Assembly (NCBI RefSeq): GCF_002269385.1
Contig: NZ_CP022957.1
Location: forward strand, 3,339,001-3,403,000
Length of the DNA stretch: 64,000 nucleotides
From: Maribacter cobaltidurans
Lineage (GTDB): Bacteria > Bacteroidota > Bacteroidia > Flavobacteriales > Flavobacteriaceae
Reading direction: 5' to 3'
Part shown: one piece after another, positions 53,882 through 61,977 of the stretch
Position numbering within the stretch: the stretch's first letter is position 1
Layout: the number at the start of each line of letters is the position of its first letter
Program-made: the position numbers and the translations under genes
The notes under the pieces: generated by a model
The model's input: the letters and a program-made list of their open reading frames with translations, nothing else
Told to the model about the DNA's origin: nothing
The model's database searches: none

Positions 53882-55042
53882 ATGGAATTAAAGCCTATCA
53901 AACAGTCTTTCTCGGTTCAATATGATTATCAACTCCATTTTACAAAGGATTTGTTTCATAAGGAGAATCCCCTGTTTTTAAATATTATAAAAAATTACAA
54001 GGACCACGAACCAGTAAAATTATTCTTTGTGGTCGACAAAGGTGTGGCCGAAAGTCACCCCCTGTTGTTGAAAAAAATCAGCTCATATTGCGCGGGTCAT
54101 CCGAGGCATTTGAACTTTACCCAAAGTTTGGTCATCGATGGTGGTGAACAATCGAAGAATCATTCGGAGTATATAGATTTGGTTTTAAGGGGAATAAATG
54201 AAAATGCGATTTGCCGTCATTCCTTCGTTGTGGTCGTCGGTGGAGGTGCAGTAATAGATATGGTAGGTTATGCGGCGGCCATAGCACATAGAGGAGTCAA
54301 ATTGATTAGGATACCTACAACGGTACTTTCTCAGAACGATTCTGCTGTAGGCGTAAAAAATAGCGTAAACATCTTTAAAAAGAAAAACTTTTTGGGAACT
54401 TTTGCCCCTCCCTATGCCATTATAAATGATAGCGACTTCCTTGCCACTTTAGAACAAAGGGACTGGATTGCAGGAATCGCCGAGGCAATTAAGGTAGCTT
54501 TGATTAAGGACAGGGAGTTTTTCCAATATATTGCCGATAATGTTTTAGCATTAAAGGAAAGGAAATTGGAACCTATGCAATATGTCATTTACAAATGTGC
54601 GGAGATGCACATGCAGCATATTTCCCAAGGAGGAGACCCATTTGAATCCGGTTCTTCCAGACCTTTGGATTTTGGTCATTGGGCTGCCCACAAACTGGAG
54701 TTTATGACCAATTATGAATTAAGACACGGCGAGGCCGTTGCCAAGGGAATCGCTTTGGACGTAACGTATGCCCAGTTGATTGGCCTAATTACCCCTGATG
54801 AATTGAATACAATTTTGGAAGTTATGAAGGCTATAGGCTTTGATTTATCGCTCCCATTGGCATCCGAAGTTGAAGTGGAACAATTATTGGCCGGAATTGA
54901 GGAGTTTAGGGAGCATTTGGGAGGACAACTCACCATTACCCTAATTTCAGGATTGGGCGAAAAGTATGATGTTCATGAAATTGACATGTCCAAAATGAAA
55001 CAAGCCATTGAGCATCTGAATCATCAAATGGCCGTAAAGTAG
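53882..55042 (+). CDS. eboD: EboD, 3-dehydroquinate synthase-like sugar phosphate cyclase
   Basis: The 386-residue protein is a sugar phosphate cyclase with NAD-binding GGEQSK, VVVVGGGAVIDMVGYAA and the IPTTVLSQNDSAVGVKNSVN segment, plus the zinc-binding His region DFGHWAAHKLE and RHGEAVAKGI. It is related to AroB but longer than usual (about 360), and may form a cyclitol instead of dehydroquinate. The ATG at 53882 (MELKPIKQ) is preferred; a TTG 18 bases upstream would overlap eboC. It is followed by eboE after 7 bases. Confidence 0.9.
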   Translation: MELKPIKQSFSVQYDYQLHFTKDLFHKENPLFLNIIKNYKDHEPVKLFFVVDKGVAESHPLLLKKISSYCAGHPRHLNFTQSLVIDGGEQSKNHSEYIDLVLRGINENAICRHSFVVVVGGGAVIDMVGYAAAIAHRGVKLIRIPTTVLSQNDSAVGVKNSVNIFKKKNFLGTFAPPYAIINDSDFLATLEQRDWIAGIAEAIKVALIKDREFFQYIADNVLALKERKLEPMQYVIYKCAEMHMQHISQGGDPFESGSSRPLDFGHWAAHKLEFMTNYELRHGEAVAKGIALDVTYAQLIGLITPDELNTILEVMKAIGFDLSLPLASEVEVEQLLAGIEEFREHLGGQLTITLISGLGEKYDVHEIDMSKMKQAIEHLNHQMAVK

Positions 55043-55049
55043 AAAATTT

Positions 55050-56243
55050 ATGCTTCTTGAAAATAAATACCATCTTACCTATTGTACCAACATACATCCT
55101 GGACAGGATTGGGAAAGTACCCTTAATAGTCTAAAGGAATACGTTCCCGGCATCAAAAGTGCTGTGTCCCCGGACCAACCTTTTGGTCTTGGATTGCGAC
55201 TTTCCAACAAGGCTAGCGAAGAATTGGCCAAAGGTAATCGAATGAACGAATTCAAAAAATGGTTACAGGATCAAGATGTTTATATTTTCACGATGAACGG
55301 TTTCCCTTATGGGAACTTTCACAATGAAAGGGTAAAGGATGATGTTCACACCCCGGATTGGACCACCAAGGAACGTTTGGCCTATACACAAAGATTGTTT
55401 CATCAATTGGCAGAATTGATTCCAGAGGGCATCAATGGAGGAATATCGACCTCTCCAATCAGTTATAAGCATTGGTTTAAATCCGAGGTTGAAAAACAGG
55501 CCGCCTTCAAAAAAGGGGCTAAGCAGATGCTCTTAGTTGCCAAACAATTGTTTGAATTGGAGAAATCCACCGGTAAATATCTGCATTTGGATATTGAACC
55601 GGAGCCGGACGGTTTTTTGGAAAATACCGATGAGGTGCTTTCTTTCTATAAAGATTATTTGTTTCCCGCAGGACGGGACATATTGGCCAAGGACTTGAAT
55701 TTGGATCCAGATGAACTGGAGAATCTGGTTAGGCGATATATCACTATATGCTACGATATTTGCCATTTTTCACTGGCTTATGAGGAACCCACTGAAACGT
55801 TCAAAAAGTTCAAACAGGCCGGCATTCAAATTGGAAAAATACAAGTGAGTGCTGCGTTGAAAATTCTTTTTGAACAAGGTGACAATCAAGAGGTATGGGA
55901 CTTATTGGAAAAGTTCAATGAACCTACATACCTGCATCAGGTAACGGAAAAGTCTGGAGATGGGGTTAAAACCTACAATGATTTGCCGGTAGTTTTGGAG
56001 AAAAAAAATAGCGCAAAGGAACTAAGGGCACATTTCCATGTACCTATTTTTTTAGAACAATTTGAAGCCTTATATTCTACCCAGGATCAAATTCTTAAGA
56101 CATTGGAGTATTTGAGAACGGACCCTATATCTGAACATTTAGAGATAGAAACCTATACTTGGGATGTACTTCCGGAAGCGTTAAAGGAAAACTTATCCAG
56201 CTCAATTATAAGGGAAATAAACTGGCTAAAATCCCATTTGTAA
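55050..56243 (+). CDS. eboE: EboE, sugar phosphate isomerase/epimerase-like protein
   Basis: The 397-residue protein fits the AP-endonuclease-2-like TIM barrel of the xylose isomerase type. Possible metal ligands are Glu in LDIEPEPDGF and Asp/His in CYDICHFSLAYEEP. The start LTYCTNIHPGQDWE is characteristic of EboE ('metabolite traffic protein'). No signal peptide. It is flanked by eboD (7 bases) and eboF (1 base). The substrate is unknown. Confidence 0.88.
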   Translation: MLLENKYHLTYCTNIHPGQDWESTLNSLKEYVPGIKSAVSPDQPFGLGLRLSNKASEELAKGNRMNEFKKWLQDQDVYIFTMNGFPYGNFHNERVKDDVHTPDWTTKERLAYTQRLFHQLAELIPEGINGGISTSPISYKHWFKSEVEKQAAFKKGAKQMLLVAKQLFELEKSTGKYLHLDIEPEPDGFLENTDEVLSFYKDYLFPAGRDILAKDLNLDPDELENLVRRYITICYDICHFSLAYEEPTETFKKFKQAGIQIGKIQVSAALKILFEQGDNQEVWDLLEKFNEPTYLHQVTEKSGDGVKTYNDLPVVLEKKNSAKELRAHFHVPIFLEQFEALYSTQDQILKTLEYLRTDPISEHLEIETYTWDVLPEALKENLSSSIIREINWLKSHL

Positions 56244-56244
56244 T

Positions 56245-57621
56245 ATGCAGAAAACCGTCGTAATTAATGTCGTAGGTCTAACAAAACGGTTAATAGGAGA
56301 GCACACCCCCTTTATAAAGTCTTTTTTGGGCCGTGGGAAATCCACATTTATTAAACCTATGCTTCCTGCGGTTACTTGTTCCGTCCAATCTACGTATGTT
56401 ACGGGAAAATGGCCTTCGGATCATGGAATAGTAGGAAACGGATGGTATTTTAAGGACGAGCTGGAAGTAAAGTTTTGGCGACAATCCAATAGATTGGTTC
56501 AACAACCTAAAATTTGGGATGCGTTAAAGGCGTTGGATTCCAAATTTACCTGCGCCAATCATTTTTGGTGGTATAATATGTATTCCAATGTGGATTACAG
56601 TATAACGCCGAGGCCCAATTATTTGGCGGATGGAAGAAAGATACCGGATATATATTCTTATCCGGCAAACCTCAGGGATGAACTACAAAAAGATTTGGGC
56701 ACATTTCCATTATTTGAGTTTTGGGGGCCAAAGACAACGATTAATTCCTCAAAATGGATTGCCAATGGGGCTATCAAAACAGATGAAAAATATGACCCTA
56801 CGCTTACGCTGATATACCTTCCACATCTGGACTATAATCTTCAGCGCCATGGATTGGACTTCAGGAAAATTTCCAAAGATTTAAATGAAATAGATGAGGT
56901 TGTAAGGCAATTAGTAGAGCATTATGAAACGAAGGATACCCATGTTATCCTACTATCCGAATACGGCATCACCAATGTTAAAACCCCCATTCATTTAAAC
57001 CGTATTTTAAGAAGGGAAGGATATATAAACGTTAGGATAGAAAGAGGCTTGGAACTTCTGGATGCAGGAGCTAGTGAGGCCTTCGCCGTGGCAGATCATC
57101 AAGTGGCACATGTTTACGTAAAGGATGGGTGCAATCTCGATAAAGTAAAGAAATTGATTGAAAAGGTACCCGGGGTCGAAAGGGTACTTTCAGGAGATGA
57201 ATTGGAAAAAGAACATATTTCCCATGAAAGGTGTGGTGATTTGGTCGTGGTCGCGGATTCGGATTCTTGGTTTACCTACTATTTTTGGTTGGATGATGCC
57301 GTTGCGCCGGATTATGCCAGAATGGTTGACATTCATAAAAAACCCGGCTATGACCCCGTTGAAATGATGACGGACCCCAAGGATAGGCTTGTAATGGCCA
57401 AAGTGGGCTGGAAGCTGTTAAAAAAGAAACTGGGATTTAGGACCGTTTTGGATATTATTCCTTTAGATGCTACCTTAATAAAGGGGTCTCACGGTAGAAA
57501 AACGGAAGACAGTGACGACTTTCCTATTTTTATTACCAATAATCACACTAAAATGGTGGATGCAGAGGCAGTAGAGGCTGTTGAGGTCCATGATTTGATT
57601 AAAAACCATGTTTTAAAATAA
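56245..57621 (+). CDS. eboF: EboF, alkaline phosphatase-superfamily (nucleotide pyrophosphatase-like) protein
   Basis: The 458-residue protein has the fold markers of type I phosphodiesterase/NPP proteins: PAVTCSVQSTYVTGKWPSDHG with a nucleophile candidate Thr44, YLPHLDYNLQRHG with Asp196, and GSHGRK with His416. Canonical metal positions deviate: the first Asp (normally IDG) is Val in NVVGL (residues 8-12), and the SDHG motif is SEYG (Glu239, Tyr240). The protein may have lost the two-metal phosphatase centre or use a different one. It has no signal peptide, and is followed by the TMEM220 gene after 5 bases. Confidence 0.88.
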   Translation: MQKTVVINVVGLTKRLIGEHTPFIKSFLGRGKSTFIKPMLPAVTCSVQSTYVTGKWPSDHGIVGNGWYFKDELEVKFWRQSNRLVQQPKIWDALKALDSKFTCANHFWWYNMYSNVDYSITPRPNYLADGRKIPDIYSYPANLRDELQKDLGTFPLFEFWGPKTTINSSKWIANGAIKTDEKYDPTLTLIYLPHLDYNLQRHGLDFRKISKDLNEIDEVVRQLVEHYETKDTHVILLSEYGITNVKTPIHLNRILRREGYINVRIERGLELLDAGASEAFAVADHQVAHVYVKDGCNLDKVKKLIEKVPGVERVLSGDELEKEHISHERCGDLVVVADSDSWFTYYFWLDDAVAPDYARMVDIHKKPGYDPVEMMTDPKDRLVMAKVGWKLLKKKLGFRTVLDIIPLDATLIKGSHGRKTEDSDDFPIFITNNHTKMVDAEAVEAVEVHDLIKNHVLK

Positions 57622-57626
57622 TTTCC

Positions 57627-57980
57627 ATGAATTTGTTCTTTAAGACTTTTGGATATTTGTTCGCCGTACTCTTTGCCCTTGGCGCCGCAGTGCAATATAA
57701 CGATCCGGATGCTTTATTTTGGATAATAATCTACGTAATAGCGGCCATTGTTTCCCTGTTGTTTTCCTTGAATAAAATGAAATCTGTAATAACTCTGCTT
57801 CTCGGAACGGCCTGCTTTATAGGTTTTATGTATTTATATCCAAATGATTTTCAGGGTTTTGATTTGGACGATGGCGATATAAAGACCGTAGAATTGGGAA
57901 GGGAAGCTTTTGGACTATTGATAATTGCCTTGGTAATGTTCTTCTATACGGTTCGCTTGAGAAGACAACTAAAGGTCTAA
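57627..57980 (+). CDS. TMEM220 family small membrane protein
   Basis: The 117-residue protein has about four membrane helices and the TMEM220-like motif GAAVQYNDPDALFWIIIY split over residues 19-36, where QYNDPD is the family signature. Its function is unknown. It starts 5 bases after eboF, on the same strand and in the same unit, suggesting a role linked to the ebo operon, though TMEM220 genes also occur elsewhere. Its 3' end overlaps the convergent dnaX gene by 12 bases. Confidence 0.88.
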   Translation: MNLFFKTFGYLFAVLFALGAAVQYNDPDALFWIIIYVIAAIVSLLFSLNKMKSVITLLLGTACFIGFMYLYPNDFQGFDLDDGDIKTVELGREAFGLLIIALVMFFYTVRLRRQLKV

Positions 57981-59819
57981 ATCAAATTCTTTCCTCAGTA
58001 AATCAATAGCGGGGTTCTTTTCCCGTAGCTTTTCATATTTCTCCTCTGGGGTAAAAGCGAATTTTTTGGCGCTTGATTCATTCACCTTGATATTCAGCTG
58101 AATGAAATGATTGTTGAGCTTGCTCCTAAGATATCCCATTAGCTCAAAACTTTCCCGTTCTATTTCTTTTTTCATTGTGCTATTGGGTAGCTCAATGTGA
58201 ATGCTGAAATCTTTTCCAAGTTTTGGGGTATCCGTATTGAGATTTGAGGCAAGGATTTTTTGTCCTTTTTTATCTACTTGCTCCACAAAATCGGCCCAAT
58301 GTTTTTGTAAATCTGTTTCTAAAAAATCATCTTTGGGCAAATCATCCTCGTCGATGATTACCTCAATTTTGTTTAGTTCATGTTCCTTCTTTGCTTTTAA
58401 ACTTGAAAGGGAAAGCCCTGAAACCCGTTTTTTTATCGGGGATATGTCAATTTTATTAGGTTCCGGTTCTTGAACGGTGGATATTGGTTCTAATGGGGTT
58501 TCACTATGCTCATCTGATGTGTTTGGCAAAGGAATACTACTACTTTCAGATACAGGGGATTGCTCTTCGTCATCTTTTTGATCACTGTCCTTATAATCCT
58601 CATTTGTTTTTGTGGAATCCTTTTCACCTTGCTTGTAGCCTGATTGTGAAATTGGTCCACCTTCCTTTGGTTTTCTAGGAATACTTTGATAGAAAGAAGC
58701 AGGAGCTATAAAATCAATGGTTTGATTTTGAAGTGCTAGGGATTCAGGATTTTTTTTTTCTCCATCAAAATCGATAGAGGCCAGTTTCATTAAGGTAAGT
58801 TCCACTAAAAGACGTTGGTTCTTACTGGTTTTATATTTTAAGTCACAATCGTTGGCTAACTCCAAAGCACGCAATAGAAAACCACTAGATGTTTTTTTGG
58901 ATTGCTCCCGATACTTTTCCTGAGCACTTTCCCCAACTTCCAACAGGGAGATGGTATCTTGGTGCTGGCATACCATTAAATCCCTGAAATGGGATGCGAG
59001 ACCCGCAATAAAATGATGTCCATCAAAACCAAGCGCAAGTGTCTTGTTTAGAAGTATAAGCAATTGTGGAATGTCATGTTCCAATATTAGGTCTGTCGCC
59101 TCAAAATAGGTATCGTAATCCAATACATTGAGGTTTTCGGTAACCGCCTTTCTGGTAAGTTCTTTTCCGGAAAAACTTACGACCCTATCAAATATCGATA
59201 ATGCATCGCGCATGGCCCCATCTGCCTTCTGTGCAATGATATGCAGGGCGTCATCTTCTGCGTTAACACCTTGGTTTTCTGCAATATACTTTAAGTAATC
59301 AGCGGCATCCTTTACCGTAATTCTTTTAAAATCAAATATTTGACACCTAGAAAGTATGGTTGGGATAATCTTGTGCTTCTCCGTTGTGGCCAAAATAAAT
59401 ATGGCATGTTTTGGAGGTTCTTCCAGTGTCTTTAAAAATGCATTAAAAGCAGACTGGGAAAGCATGTGCACCTCGTCAATGATATAAACCTTGTATTTTC
59501 CAACTTGTGGTGGAATACGGACTTGATCGATCAGGTTTCTAATATCATCTACGGAATTGTTGGACGCCGCATCCAATTCAAATATATTGAATGCAAAGTC
59601 CTCGCCCTCCTGTTCGCCTCCATCAGAATTTATCTGTTTGGCCAAAATACGGGCGCAAGTTGTCTTGCCCACACCTCTGGGGCCACAGAATAAAAGGGCC
59701 TGTGCCAAATGATTGTTTTCGATGGCATTTTGGAGCGTATTGGTAATGGCCTGTTGCCCAACAACATCCCTAAATGTTTGAGGTCTATATTTACGTGCCG
59801 ATACAATAAAAGGTTCCAA
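57969..59819 (-). CDS. dnaX: DNA polymerase III subunit gamma/tau
   Basis: The 616-residue protein has the clamp-loader AAA+ module: Walker A GPRGVGKTTCA (about residues 46-56), Walker B VYIIDEVHML, SRCQIFDF with sensor features, and domain III, then a variable tail of about 250 residues with an acidic, Ser/Thr-rich linker (residues about 375-500) and a C-terminal region that may bind the polymerase. The Cys4 zinc module usually found after Walker A is absent, replaced by QINSDGGEQEGEDFAF. The start is TTG at 59819 (SARKYRPQTF follows at residue 7); no ATG precedes it within the open frame. Confidence 0.93.
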   Translation of the reverse strand: MEPFIVSARKYRPQTFRDVVGQQAITNTLQNAIENNHLAQALLFCGPRGVGKTTCARILAKQINSDGGEQEGEDFAFNIFELDAASNNSVDDIRNLIDQVRIPPQVGKYKVYIIDEVHMLSQSAFNAFLKTLEEPPKHAIFILATTEKHKIIPTILSRCQIFDFKRITVKDAADYLKYIAENQGVNAEDDALHIIAQKADGAMRDALSIFDRVVSFSGKELTRKAVTENLNVLDYDTYFEATDLILEHDIPQLLILLNKTLALGFDGHHFIAGLASHFRDLMVCQHQDTISLLEVGESAQEKYREQSKKTSSGFLLRALELANDCDLKYKTSKNQRLLVELTLMKLASIDFDGEKKNPESLALQNQTIDFIAPASFYQSIPRKPKEGGPISQSGYKQGEKDSTKTNEDYKDSDQKDDEEQSPVSESSSIPLPNTSDEHSETPLEPISTVQEPEPNKIDISPIKKRVSGLSLSSLKAKKEHELNKIEVIIDEDDLPKDDFLETDLQKHWADFVEQVDKKGQKILASNLNTDTPKLGKDFSIHIELPNSTMKKEIERESFELMGYLRSKLNNHFIQLNIKVNESSAKKFAFTPEEKYEKLREKNPAIDLLRKEFDLDL

Positions 59820-59843
59820 AATCGATACAGATTTGACTTGTTA

Positions 59844-59851
59844 CAAATATA
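59844..59851 (-). promoter_or_regulatory. Candidate -7 element of dnaX
   Basis: The minus strand reads TATATTTG, an exact TAnnTTTG. The transcript start would be near 59837, about 18 bases before the TTG start codon of dnaX, which supports that start. Confidence 0.6.
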
Positions 59852-59917
59852 AAAATAGCGGTGCATTTGAAAGGACATTTAAAACGGAGATCATCCTTAG
59901 TTATCAACAATTGGAGT

Positions 59918-59925
59918 ACATTTGC
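59918..59925 (+). promoter_or_regulatory. -7 element of rnpB
   Basis: TACATTTG matches TAnnTTTG and sits exactly 3 bases before the mature 5' end of rnpB as drawn from the P1 stem (59929), consistent with transcription starting at or just before the RNA's first base. Confidence 0.7.
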
Positions 59926-59928
59926 GGC

Positions 59929-60232
59929 AAGCAGGCCACCTTATCGCTGCCAATATGTATTGGGAGAGGAAAGTCCGGACACCATAGTGCGGTATAGCGG
60001 GTAACGCCCGTCCGCTGAGAAGCGAGGACAAGTGCAACAGAAAGCAAGTACAGTTAGGCTGTAGTGAAATCAGGTAAACTCTATACGGTGAAACGTCATG
60101 TAAATCGGTGATCGAGGGCTGCACGCCCGAGCCGAAGGGTAGGCGGTTGGAGCCATTGGGTAACCAGTGGCCTAGATAAATGATAAGGGTTCGTTATACG
60201 AAAACAGAATCCGGCTTATGGCCTGCTTTTTT
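59929..60232 (+). ncRNA. rnpB: RNase P RNA (class A)
   Basis: The catalytic RNA of RNase P, which removes 5' leaders from pre-tRNAs. The terminal stem P1 is visible: AAGCAGGCC at 59929-59937 pairs with GGCCTGCTT at 60220-60228. The 5' conserved core reads GAGAGGAAAGTCCGGAC starting at 59963, the middle core has ACAGAAA near 60038, and the 3' core CAGAATCCGGCTTA (60205-60218) completes P4. The length of about 300 bases suits Bacteroidota. A short run of T (60227-60232) after the P1 closing stem may serve as terminator. The gene for the DUF2914 protein ends against its 3' end on the other strand. Confidence 0.93.
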
Positions 60233-61346
60233 AAAATGTTCTTTCCACCAAGTTTTTTGGTTCCAGGTTTTCATCTATCAATATTTCAAAATCTATCACC
60301 CCTAGAACTAACTCCTCTGTGGTAATGACCTCGACCCTCCAGAGACCTGGCCAAATATTGTTCTTATAGGTATAGCCTCTAAACCCATCATTCCGGCCAC
60401 CCGTAATTTCATATGAGATATCCTCTACCAGTTCCCATTCCGAGGTCTCTTCGTTATACCATTTCCAACGATGAATTATGGATTTTACCAAATCTGTAGG
60501 TGCAAATACGGAAGAGTAGATATAAACGTTTTCATCAGGCTTAAAAACAAACTTGTCCCGGTATTCCCTCCAAAAAATATTTGAGTCGTTTTTTTCATAA
60601 GTCACCGTATAATTGTCTCCATTTTTTTCAACGTAGTGGGCGACAATCCCATCATCCAGGGCTAAAGGAACAGGGGGTATCAATCTAAAAATGTAGAATA
60701 TATTGATTATGGTGTAAATAGAAAGGATTATAGAGATAAGTTTGCCTAGATGTATTTCCTTTCTGGTGCTGGGACTTACACTATAGATAACCATGATCAA
60801 GGTTAATGTGCACCCTAGACTTATAAGTCCGGATATAAAAAAAATGGTCGTACCCATTTCTGAAATTAAAACGGGAATCATAAAGGTGAAGAAAGTAAAA
60901 CTGATAAAAAAGTAGACACTAAACTGTAGGTATTTATTGGATATCCGCTGTTTTAGAAATTCGTTGGCAATCAATAAAAAAATGAGAATTATAAAAAAGG
61001 AAACGGTTTTTGAAAGTGATACGCTTCGCGAAAAATAAATAACATAGGCACTGGACAATGCCCCAAAAAAAAATTGAATGGCCAAGGGAAAGTATTCTTC
61101 GAACCTTTCCAGAAAGGTTCTCTTCCATCTTCCATCATCTGCTAAATTGTAGAGATAAAGGGTGATGCTTAGGTTGGTCATATGCAAACAAAGCATTACC
61201 AGATCATACGTTCTGTCAATACGGCCCAGAGTAAGCATGTCAAATATAAAACCGCCTATGAAGAAGAGTATTGGGGCATATTTTTCATGCCTTCTGATAA
61301 ATCTTCGTAAAGCACTATTCCTAAAACGGACTAAGGTTCTTTTCAT
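60231..61346 (-). CDS. DUF2914 domain membrane protein
   Basis: This 371-residue protein has about eight membrane helices in its first 240 residues, then a soluble domain of the DUF2914 type (IHRWKWYNEETSEWE near residue 290, YTYKNNIWPGLWRVEV near 335), which in the family forms a small exported beta domain. The start is ATG at 61346, after an unlikely TTG at 61352. Its function is unknown. The stop codon (60231-60233) touches the T run of rnpB, so the two transcripts overlap at their 3' ends if rnpB extends past its stem. TATATTTA at 61363-61370 on the minus strand is a weak promoter candidate. Confidence 0.85.
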   Translation of the reverse strand: MKRTLVRFRNSALRRFIRRHEKYAPILFFIGGFIFDMLTLGRIDRTYDLVMLCLHMTNLSITLYLYNLADDGRWKRTFLERFEEYFPLAIQFFFGALSSAYVIYFSRSVSLSKTVSFFIILIFLLIANEFLKQRISNKYLQFSVYFFISFTFFTFMIPVLISEMGTTIFFISGLISLGCTLTLIMVIYSVSPSTRKEIHLGKLISIILSIYTIINIFYIFRLIPPVPLALDDGIVAHYVEKNGDNYTVTYEKNDSNIFWREYRDKFVFKPDENVYIYSSVFAPTDLVKSIIHRWKWYNEETSEWELVEDISYEITGGRNDGFRGYTYKNNIWPGLWRVEVITTEELVLGVIDFEILIDENLEPKNLVERTF

Positions 61347-61443
61347 GGGCAAAATTGAAGCTTAAATATAGACCAATTATAATTTGCCTTTTTGCTCTTG
61401 ACCTATGAATTTTACCTATAAAATATGTAGGATTCCCAAAGGT

Positions 61444-61977
61444 TCACTTAAAAAAGCTGAAGACACTACTCCCATATTTTCTGGAATTTTCATAAAAGGG
61501 CAGATGTTCCAAATGGGTCTGTTTGGAGTGTTCAATGACAAGAAGACCATCCTCTAAGAGTAAATTGTTTTCAAATATCAATGAAGGAATTTGTTCAAAA
61601 TCCTCCAAATCCATGCTGTAAAAGGGATCTGAGAAAATAATATCGAATTTTTCCGTACTCCTTCCCAAAAAGGTAAAAACATCGCTATTAAGCGTTCGTA
61701 TGTTCAAATCCAGTTCCTCTGCTGTTTTGTCAATGTATTTAATACAACCTTGGTGTACATCAACTGATAGAATATCCTGAACTCCACGGGAGGCAAATTC
61801 ATAACTTATATTGCCTGTTCCGGCAAAAAGGTCCAAAACTTTTAGGTCGGGAAAATAATAACGATTGTGCAGAATATTGAAAAGTCCTTCCTTGGCCATG
61901 TCTTTTGTTGGCCTTACAGGGAGGTTCTTGGGCGCCATTAGTCGCCTTCCTTTGTGTTTTCCTGAAATGATGCGCAT
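61444..61977 (-). CDS. rsmD: 16S rRNA (guanine966-N2)-methyltransferase RsmD
   Basis: The 177-residue protein has the RsmD start (RIISGKHKGRRL), the SAM site VLDLFAGTGNISYEFASRG (about residues 45-63), and the catalytic region IIFSDPFYSM. The usual catalytic tetrad DPPY reads DPFY here. It methylates G966 of 16S rRNA. The ATG overlaps the DUF3822 stop by one base (TAATG). It is the last gene of a three-gene minus-strand unit. Confidence 0.9.
   Translation of the reverse strand: MRIISGKHKGRRLMAPKNLPVRPTKDMAKEGLFNILHNRYYFPDLKVLDLFAGTGNISYEFASRGVQDILSVDVHQGCIKYIDKTAEELDLNIRTLNSDVFTFLGRSTEKFDIIFSDPFYSMDLEDFEQIPSLIFENNLLLEDGLLVIEHSKQTHLEHLPFYENSRKYGSSVFSFFK

Noticed and set aside
60180..60215. 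GGTTCG stretch near 60188 resembling a tRNA T-loop.
   Set aside because: It is part of the RNase P RNA fold, and no acceptor stem or anticodon arm surrounds it.
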